This document shows, one piece after another, positions 21,037 through 25,816 of a stretch of 25,816 nt of DNA; positions within the stretch are counted from its first letter, which is position 1, and each line of letters opens with the position of its first letter. A program made the position numbers and the translations under genes. Source of the DNA: a virus; the IMG/VR virus record IMGVR_UViG_3300010151_000139, positions 1-25,816 of that record. The stretch is one strand, 5' to 3'. The notes beneath the pieces were generated by a model. It saw nothing but the letters and a program-made list of their open reading frames with translations, had not been told where the DNA came from and searched no databases.

Positions 21037-22374
21037 ATGCGATATTTAATCATTGATAATGAGGGGGCGGTTGATCCGGACGCTCTTCGTTTTATGGGGT
21101 TCAGCTCAAAGAGGGGCGATAGCTCCAAGATAGGATTTTTCGGATCGGGTCAGAAGTATGCTGCTGCGGTTTTGTTGAGGAACCGTTCCAGCCTGTCCTG
21201 CGTTAGTCATTTTCCTAATGGGGATAAGCTTCGAGTGGAGTGGATTACTAAACCAGTGATCGTTCGCGGAGTGGAGACTAAGGAAATGTTTATGCGGACG
21301 AAGGTCCGCCATGCCGACGGATCTGAGGATCGGGCAAAATCGATTCCGCTCAGTACGACCATCGATATTGGACCCACGTGGGACGCTTGGATGGGTGTCC
21401 GAGAGGTCTTGTCCAATGCTGTGGACGAGGGGTTTTTACACGTAAGCTCTGCGGAGTCGGGAGACGCTTGGGACTGCCCAGAGGGTGGCACCCGGTTCTT
21501 CATTAAGATGTCTCCTGCGATTTTAGCTGTCCACAACTCGTGGGATCGATATTTTCGTATCGATAGAAGTTCATTCGTTGAGTCTACTTCGCATGGTCGG
21601 ATATTACCGTCCATAGGTCCGGGGACCAGGTTTTACCGCAAGGGATTTCTGGTCTATGAGTCCCGACTGAATGGTAAGTACGACTATGATTTCGACGACA
21701 TTTCTATTGGAGAGGATCGGACTGCCACCCGATTCGAGTGTAATTGGGAGGCTGTAACGCTTCTTAACTATTCTACGCCTTCTCTGAAGAGGTCTATTTT
21801 AACTTCTTCGAACGAATTCGAGATTTCACTGGGTGAGTCATGTTCAAGTTTGTCCGAGGGCTGGTCCGAGGCCATACTTGATTCCGAAATCGTTGGGACT
21901 CCGACGGAGTTTCGGATATTTAAGGGCAGGATTGACGGTAAAGTCCCTGCCCCCGTACCATCAGATGCATGGGCAATTAAGCTCTCTGGGTGCGAGTCTG
22001 TCCCTTCTCTGTCCAAATTGGTTGGCAAGGGCCCCAAGAATCCCCATGTCGAGGTAGATGTGATTGAGGATCGAGAGGAGTCTCTATTGAACGAGGCCTT
22101 CGAGATACTGGAGAGATCGGGGTTCGACTTGTCTCGGGACGAGGTGAAGATTGTCCAGTTTGAGGACACATTGGTTCTGGGGGATGCGTCTTCCAGCACA
22201 ATATTGATTAGCCAGAGAGTTCTGTCCATGGGGATGCGAGAAGTATTAGCAACTTTGATCGAGGAGTGGGCCCACAGGAGAAGTCGAGCTTGTGACGAGA
22301 CGCGCCAGTTCCAGAATTTCTTGCTAGATAGGATAGTTGAGCTGGTGTCTGTTCGAGAGGTCGCCGTATGGTAA
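21037..22374 (+). CDS. GHKL-ATPase-like phage protein with C-terminal EExxH motif
   Basis: 445 residues from an ATG with a consensus promoter and AAGGAGG site. Residues 31-46 (KIGFFGSGQKYAAAV) look like the G-box (GxGxK/A) of GHKL (gyrase, Hsp90, histidine kinase, MutL) ATPases, and 122-131 (REVLSNAVDE) like the N box with E123, N127, D130. The middle is strand-rich. The C-terminus, TLIEEWAHRRSRACDETRQFQN (406-426), holds E409-E410-x-x-H413 and a D-x-x-R-x-FQ motif, resembling a degenerate metallopeptidase active site. T4 rIIA is a phage GHKL protein, but this is much shorter. It is transcribed alone and ends in two terminators. ATP binding is likely. The peptidase reading is weaker. Confidence 0.62.
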   Translation: MRYLIIDNEGAVDPDALRFMGFSSKRGDSSKIGFFGSGQKYAAAVLLRNRSSLSCVSHFPNGDKLRVEWITKPVIVRGVETKEMFMRTKVRHADGSEDRAKSIPLSTTIDIGPTWDAWMGVREVLSNAVDEGFLHVSSAESGDAWDCPEGGTRFFIKMSPAILAVHNSWDRYFRIDRSSFVESTSHGRILPSIGPGTRFYRKGFLVYESRLNGKYDYDFDDISIGEDRTATRFECNWEAVTLLNYSTPSLKRSILTSSNEFEISLGESCSSLSEGWSEAILDSEIVGTPTEFRIFKGRIDGKVPAPVPSDAWAIKLSGCESVPSLSKLVGKGPKNPHVEVDVIEDREESLLNEAFEILERSGFDLSRDEVKIVQFEDTLVLGDASSSTILISQRVLSMGMREVLATLIEEWAHRRSRACDETRQFQNFLLDRIVELVSVREVAVW

Positions 22375-22382
22375 ATATTTAT

Positions 22383-22452
22383 CCGCCCGATAGGTCTAAG
22401 CTATTCCCGTAAGTTTATTCCCTGAACTGTCTTCGTTGCCGGGCGGGTTTTT
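22383..22452 (+). terminator. Long-loop terminator after the GHKL gene
   Basis: CCGCCCG (22383-22389) pairs with CGGGCGG (22440-22446), followed by TTTTT (22448-22452). The 50-base loop has its own small inverted repeats (ATAG/CTAT near 22390-22404 and AGTT/AACT near 22412-22428), so the RNA could fold as a branched structure. Confidence 0.5.
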
Positions 22453-22453
22453 A

Positions 22454-22495
22454 ACCCCCGTTAATGCGATTGAACTCGTGTTGGCGGGGGTTTTT
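22454..22495 (+). terminator. Second intrinsic terminator
   Basis: ACCCCCGTTAA (22454-22464) pairs with TTGGCGGGGGT (22481-22491), 11 base pairs with two G-U pairs, around a 16-base loop, then TTTTT. Placed back to back with the previous one, it seals off the GHKL gene. Confidence 0.8.
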
Positions 22496-22521
22496 GATAG
22501 GATCTCAATAGACTGTAAATA
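22494..22521 (+). promoter_or_regulatory. Candidate promoter of the membrane-protein cluster
   Basis: TTGATA (22494-22499), 16-base spacer, TAAATA (22516-22521), then AGGAG (22523-22527) before the ATG at 22537. Its -35 overlaps the T run of the terminator. An inverted pair GGATCTC (22500-22506) and GAGATCC (22525-22531) flanks the -10, covering the ribosome site. Confidence 0.45.
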
Positions 22522-22536
22522 TAGGAGATCCTCGAT

Positions 22537-22905
22537 ATGTGGGAAATTGTTTTAGACCATTTGCCTTCGATTGCTTTTCTGTTGGTGTCTTCCGCGATTT
22601 TGTGGGGTGTCCGTAAGCTCAGTTTGCGGAAGGATGTGGAGGAAGCCATTATATCTCTAACCAAGCGCGTGGTGGACAAGTGCGAGGAGATGGTGGGGAC
22701 TGCCATGGAGTTTGATTCTGAGGGCGGGGCTCGGATTACGGCTGCTGAGTTCTCCCTCCTCCGCCAAAAGGTCTGGGATCTTTTGTTAACCGAGCTTAAA
22801 GGCCCCTCGGGATCTATTCTCCGAAAGTGGGGAGAAGCCCGAGTGAAGGGTCTAATCGGAATTGTATTAGCGAAGATGGGAGTGTCTTCACTGGTGAGTG
22901 AGTAG
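22537..22905 (+). CDS. Small membrane protein, holin-like
   Basis: 122 residues with AGGAG nine bases before the ATG. Residues 8-25 (LPSIAFLLVSSAILWGVR) are one hydrophobic span, followed by a long charged helical region (LRKDVEEAIISLTKRVVDKCEEMV, ITAAEFSLLRQKVWDLLLTEL) and a last weakly hydrophobic helix (VKGLIGIVLAKMGVSSLV). An N-terminal membrane helix plus cytoplasmic helical domain is typical of several phage holin families, but no specific family is recognised. The promoter and four following small membrane/lipoprotein genes make a compact envelope-directed cassette. Confidence 0.6.
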   Translation: MWEIVLDHLPSIAFLLVSSAILWGVRKLSLRKDVEEAIISLTKRVVDKCEEMVGTAMEFDSEGGARITAAEFSLLRQKVWDLLLTELKGPSGSILRKWGEARVKGLIGIVLAKMGVSSLVSE

Positions 22906-22908
22906 GCC

Positions 22909-23118
22909 ATGAAGTTTTTATTGAGTATTCTTAAACTCCTATTCGGGGTGGTTGTCGATAAGCTGGTAGAGTCCTTTGCCTTCAAGAAGAAGTCCTATGT
23001 TACGGAGAAGAAGTCATATGTGTCCGGACCGACTATCCCACTTCCTAGCGAGAATGAGCCAATTATTGAAGACGACAGCATTACTGGCGATCTTCTCGAT
23101 GACGATATCATCGTGTAG
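22909..23118 (+). CDS. Small membrane-anchored protein with KKSYV repeat
   Basis: 69 residues, ATG three bases after the previous stop. The N-terminal 20 residues (MKFLLSILKLLFGVVVDKL) are hydrophobic, a likely anchor. A tandem motif KKSYVTE-KKSYVSG follows (residues 26-40), then an acidic tail (EPIIEDDSITGDLLDDDIIV). Its last 65 bases overlap the following lipoprotein gene in another frame. Composition is like a short inner-membrane partner of a lipoprotein, which with the overlap resembles an Rz/Rz1-type spanin pair, although it lacks the long periplasmic coiled coil of Rz. Confidence 0.5.
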   Translation: MKFLLSILKLLFGVVVDKLVESFAFKKKSYVTEKKSYVSGPTIPLPSENEPIIEDDSITGDLLDDDIIV

Positions 23119-23428
23119 TAGTGTTGAGGTTGATCGTGTCGAGAAGCACCTGATCGCATACGATCAGTCACCACCTCTCCCACAAAATAGTGGGGTTAAG
23201 GTTAGATTAGACTTGGGTGTTCCCGGTCTACTGTTCCAGCCTGGAATTGACCCATCTCAGGTTGAGGTATCCCCTGGGACATACGTTCTATTAGGTGTAG
23301 AGGTTTACCGTCGCATGTACGCAGCGGTCTCTGCAATTAAATCCATTCAATCCGATTTAACGAATGATCAGCGGAGAGCGTTTATCTCCGCACAGCAAGA
23401 AGCCCTCCGGGACTTGGATAAGGAATAG
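23054..23428 (+). CDS. Phage lipoprotein (spanin-like candidate), overlapping gene
   Basis: 124 residues from the ATG at 23054. The frame stays open upstream to 22976 but the longer N-terminus is Arg/Pro-rich and not signal-like. MSQLLKTTALLAIFSMTISSC has a short positive region, a hydrophobic stretch and the lipobox ISSC, so signal peptidase II cleavage before that Cys is expected. The mature part (about 100 residues) is acidic with helical C-terminus (AAVSAIKSIQSDLTNDQRRAFISAQQEAL). No strong Shine-Dalgarno is present, so it may be coupled to the overlapped gene. An outer-membrane lipoprotein would imply a Gram-negative host. Confidence 0.55.
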   Translation: MSQLLKTTALLAIFSMTISSCSSVEVDRVEKHLIAYDQSPPLPQNSGVKVRLDLGVPGLLFQPGIDPSQVEVSPGTYVLLGVEVYRRMYAAVSAIKSIQSDLTNDQRRAFISAQQEALRDLDKE

Positions 23429-23432
23429 ACAT

Positions 23433-23798
23433 ATGAGACGTACATTGATTGCCATAGCATTAGTTTCACTTTTGGTCTTTCCCTCTTGTATTAGTTCCGA
23501 CGCTATCTCTGCCGCACAGGCCTATTTGGAGTCTTACTCATTTGAGTCCGAAGGTCAGTGCGACGGTCAGGTAGCGTTCAATGCTAAGTATCTAGCTATC
23601 GATGCAAAGACCACACTCACCGTTCGATTCCGTAAGGGGGCGACGATCTTGTGGGAGCGCGAATTTAATGCCGAGGTCGGGAGGAGGTCTTACATGGTGA
23701 CCTTTAATTCGGACGGGGAGTTTTTGGAAGTTATTACGGTCCCGTGGGCGCAAGTCCGAACATCTATGACTTGGCTCCCCGGTGACGTTACTCCTTAG
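23433..23798 (+). CDS. Second small phage lipoprotein
   Basis: 121 residues. The ATG at 23433 has AAGGA (23420-23424) eight bases upstream. The longer frame from 23364 adds an Arg/His-rich piece before the signal. MRRTLIAIALVSLLVFPSC has the lipobox FPSC. The mature part is beta-rich (TLTVRFRKGATILWEREFNAEV, YMVTFNSDGEFLEVITV), possibly a small sandwich. It lies immediately after the first lipoprotein gene and before the ParB-domain gene. Function unknown. Confidence 0.6.
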   Translation: MRRTLIAIALVSLLVFPSCISSDAISAAQAYLESYSFESEGQCDGQVAFNAKYLAIDAKTTLTVRFRKGATILWEREFNAEVGRRSYMVTFNSDGEFLEVITVPWAQVRTSMTWLPGDVTP

Positions 23799-23810
23799 GA
23801 GGTCGGAAAA

Positions 23811-24698
23811 TTGACTGATAACGACGAGAATGTTGAGATTTTTGATGACGCCAGTGAATCGGAATTGGTGGATCGCCCGATTGGGGGGGTCTCTGTTGAG
23901 ATCCACGAGGCGGTCTCCATTCCATTAGAGCGCATAGATTTGTGGGAAGGTAATCCCAATGTCATGGAGCCCCAATTAGCCCAAGACCTTACAGATGACA
24001 TCATCGAGGATGGATTTGACGAGCCAGTAGGACTTGTTCCTGTGGATGAGGCTAAGTATGTGGAATCCGGACTAGGGGAGTACCTCTCGAATGGGGGGAG
24101 GTTCCAATGCTGGAACGGGAACCATCGAATAAACGCCATGCGGGAATTAGGGTCCATTGAGATCCCAAGTGTTATTCGAACCGGAATGACGGAGGAGGAG
24201 AAAGCTATCAAGGTTGTCCGCCGTAACCTTGTTCGAGGCGACCTGGATCCCGTCCGATTCGCGGAGCTAATTGATACCCACTTGTTTGGGATTGATCCGG
24301 AAGTTCTCGCGAGGAGCATGGGTTTCTTGAACACCGAGGAGTTAAAAGACATCTTGGATGCCGCTGAAACTGGAAGCGACTTTTTGGAGGGTGATGAGGG
24401 GGAAGATCCATCGGACGCCGAACATGCTCCAGGTCCCGGAGGGGGGGCTAGGGGTGGTGACTCTATTGATGGCTTGGCAAGTATGATTTCTCAAATCATG
24501 AGTAGGTATGGAGACAGTGATCCACAGAGTTACCTCTGCTTTGTTTGGAAAGACAAGGTCCACTTTCTTGGGATGCTGGATGATCGCACCAAACGATCTC
24601 TTGAAAAGTTCTCCGAGACACTGTCCGACTCGGGGCAGAATTTCAATGATGTCCTGACCGAAATGTTGGAAGAGCGTTTGAGTGATTCGGACCTTTAA
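23811..24698 (+). CDS. ParB/Srx-fold domain protein
   Basis: 295 residues from a TTG with AGGAGGT upstream. After a 30-residue acidic tail, EAVSIPLERIDLWEGNPN (33-50) and GGRFQCWNGNHRINAMRELGSIEIPSVI (95-122) match the ParB/RepB/Spo0J N-domain, including the N-HR box (normally GHHR or GNRR) at 103-106. These folds bind CTP in true ParB and act as nucleases or kinases in other members. No HTH DNA-binding domain follows, so this is not a plasmid-type ParB. The rest is helical, with a Gly/Pro linker (about 206-218). In phages such proteins often sit next to terminase or methylase genes. Confidence 0.75.
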   Translation: MTDNDENVEIFDDASESELVDRPIGGVSVEIHEAVSIPLERIDLWEGNPNVMEPQLAQDLTDDIIEDGFDEPVGLVPVDEAKYVESGLGEYLSNGGRFQCWNGNHRINAMRELGSIEIPSVIRTGMTEEEKAIKVVRRNLVRGDLDPVRFAELIDTHLFGIDPEVLARSMGFLNTEELKDILDAAETGSDFLEGDEGEDPSDAEHAPGPGGGARGGDSIDGLASMISQIMSRYGDSDPQSYLCFVWKDKVHFLGMLDDRTKRSLEKFSETLSDSGQNFNDVLTEMLEERLSDSDL

Positions 24699-24715
24699 TA
24701 TTTAGGGGGCCTTCC

Positions 24716-25774
24716 ATCTCATTCGGTAATTGGTCTAACTCTGATAGTAAGTGGTCTAAGGTAGATACTCGCACGGAGGCAGGCGTACTCTGCAATCGTC
24801 AAACTTGCGGATGTGACACCTGTCCTGTCAGTAAGTTTTGTGCAGGTCCTAATCCTAAATGTGACGCCCGTTTCTGCGGTCAAGAGTGTGGGGGCTGTCG
24901 TGCTGTTTGTAATAGACACGAACACCGTGACGACATTATGGACAAGTGGGGTGGTCCCGAGTTTGACCACATCAAGTGGGAGCCCTTTAGACTACCGAAC
25001 ATACCTTCTGTAATGTTTCAAATGAATACTCCGATCAAGAGGCCCACTACGGCCTCCGGATTTGTGGTCAATATTCGTAAAATTCTATATGCGGAGGATT
25101 CCAAGGGGGACTCACTAAATTACTCCCCTCAGAAGTATCTTAGAACCCGGTTTAATCTTCCGTTAGACAGTTTGGTTGCTGTCACATTTACTGCCCCCGA
25201 CAATGTTGTGGATTATTTAGGGTTCGACATTGATGAAACTTGTGATGAGATCGCCAAGTTTAGTGTTGATTTTGTGTTCGGGATAAATTTCTCAATTTAT
25301 GAAAATTACCCAGCCTTTGATGCCACGTACAATCTTAAGAAGAGATTTGTCTCACTTGAGAAGTTCCAAGAGAGGGGGATCAATGTTGTCCCCGACATTG
25401 GATGGCTTAGTTATAAGGATCGTGCTCGCGTCCTAGGTTGGTTAGAGGACAATGAAGTTCACTATATAGCCCGTAATTTTCAGACGGTATCCTCCAAGGT
25501 AGGAACTAATACATGGGGAACTTTTGTGAAGGAATTAGGGTATATTAGGGAGAGATTCCCGAACATGCACATGTTTCTTCATGGCTGTAGTGGCCGAAGG
25601 CGAATCCAGTCTGTTCTGTCGAACGTGGACGGTCCGTTCACTTTCATAGATGCCAAATCACAGAGACTTGCGGAGTTTCACAAGGATGTGTACTTGAACG
25701 TGGATCGGGACATACATGTAGACGATTTGTTTGAGAGTAACACCGTTACTCTCCAAAAATGGGCCGGGGGGTAA
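24716..25774 (+). CDS. DUF4417-like phage protein with Cys-rich N-terminus, probable ATC start
   Basis: 352 residues if started at ATC 24716. The first standard start in this frame is ATG 24938 (residue 75). Upstream of that ATG the frame stays open to TGA at 24683 and codes for a dense Cys cluster (C26, C31, C33, C36, C42, C49, C54, C58, C61, C65), too ordered to be chance. AGGGGG (24704-24709) lies six bases before the ATC. The region from about 138 reads VFGINFSIYENYPAF...GINVVPDIGW, matching from memory the DUF4417 pattern (FSIY-x-x-x-P...G-x-x-VIPNV-x-W), a TIM-barrel-like protein of unknown function. The Cys block would bind iron-sulfur or zinc. A -1 frameshift from the ParB gene or a sequencing error are alternatives to the ATC start. 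Confidence 0.65.
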   Translation: MSFGNWSNSDSKWSKVDTRTEAGVLCNRQTCGCDTCPVSKFCAGPNPKCDARFCGQECGGCRAVCNRHEHRDDIMDKWGGPEFDHIKWEPFRLPNIPSVMFQMNTPIKRPTTASGFVVNIRKILYAEDSKGDSLNYSPQKYLRTRFNLPLDSLVAVTFTAPDNVVDYLGFDIDETCDEIAKFSVDFVFGINFSIYENYPAFDATYNLKKRFVSLEKFQERGINVVPDIGWLSYKDRARVLGWLEDNEVHYIARNFQTVSSKVGTNTWGTFVKELGYIRERFPNMHMFLHGCSGRRRIQSVLSNVDGPFTFIDAKSQRLAEFHKDVYLNVDRDIHVDDLFESNTVTLQKWAGG

Positions 25775-25776
25775 GA

Positions 25777-25816
25777 ATGGGAACCGCAGGAAAGTCAGCG
25801 GGTGGCGGAGGCATAA
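25777..25816 (+). CDS. Start of the next gene (3' end outside window)
   Basis: An ATG two bases after the preceding stop, with a G-run (GGGGGG) ribosome site, opens a frame that reads MGTAGKSAGGGGI and runs off the window. Thirteen complete codons are visible, too few for a family. Spacing and ribosome site match the other operon genes here. Confidence 0.4.
   Translation, partial: MGTAGKSAGGGGI

Noticed and set aside
21207-22229. Long minus-strand frames (135 and 153 codons) opposite the GHKL gene
   Set aside because: Both are antisense shadows of a clear protein-coding gene with promoter and ribosome site, and neither translation shows a domain-like pattern.
22461-22985. 174-codon minus-strand frame opposite the membrane-protein gene
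   Set aside because: It runs through a terminator and a promoter and has no start signal. The + strand frame has a membrane helix and an AGGAG site.
23795-24352. 185-codon minus-strand frame opposite the ParB-domain gene
   Set aside because: The translation is Ser/Pro/Arg-rich with no motif, and the + strand carries clear ParB motifs and a strong ribosome site.

Overview
The window is a densely packed tailed-phage (Caudoviricetes) genome segment. Nearly all genes lie on the + strand, genes abut through ATGA or TAATG overlaps, many genes are small and unrecognised, and there is a full phage replication/recombination set with no ribosomal, metabolic or transposon genes. Clear AGGAG-type ribosome binding sites and sigma70-like -35/-10 boxes point to a bacterial host using ordinary Shine-Dalgarno initiation. 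The host lineage cannot be read from the sequence. No integrase, repressor/cro pair, tRNA, CRISPR array or insertion sequence was found.

Layout: (1) 1-871 is the end of a late region: the C-terminus of a beta-rich, probably virion, protein, then a coiled-coil/membrane protein and a small acidic protein. (2) 875-1978 is the only minus-strand gene. It resembles the AcrVA2-type family by its C-terminal RGHWR/WI-P signature and has its own promoter. (3) 2083-5370 is an early-type cluster of small proteins rich in CxxC pairs, one HTH protein and a RuvC-like resolvase. (4) 5371-5857 is a roughly 490-base control region with two promoter candidates, nested inverted repeats, a leader ORF and an intrinsic-terminator-like hairpin just before the replication genes.

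(5) 5858-14616 is the replication operon: an O-like initiator carrying an iteron-like array (candidate origin), an AAA+ helicase loader, a DnaB-type helicase, a primase with zinc and TOPRIM domains, a probable ssDNA-binding protein, a family A DNA polymerase with proofreading exonuclease, and an SF2 helicase. (6) 14606-20957 continues with recombination and repair: RecA-like recombinase with a Cys insertion, a PDDEXK resolvase-like nuclease, a Cas4/RecB-like nuclease, a SWIM zinc-finger protein, a family 4-type uracil-DNA glycosylase, and several unknowns. (7) 21037-22374 is a GHKL-ATPase-like protein with its own strong promoter, followed by two terminators. (8) 22537-23798 holds membrane and lipoprotein genes that may form a lysis/envelope cassette. 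(9) 23811-25816 has a ParB-domain protein, a DUF4417-like protein with a Cys-rich N-terminus that seems to start at a non-standard codon, and the first codons of another gene.

The genes form a coherent program: initiator, loader, helicase, primase, SSB and polymerase build the replisome, while RecA-like, RuvC-like, PDDEXK, Cas4-like and SF2 proteins process recombination intermediates. The features most worth follow-up are the candidate origin inside the initiator gene, the attenuator-like leader, the AcrVA2-like gene, the GHKL/EExxH protein and the Cys-rich DUF4417-like protein. All family assignments are from reading motifs by eye, without database searches.
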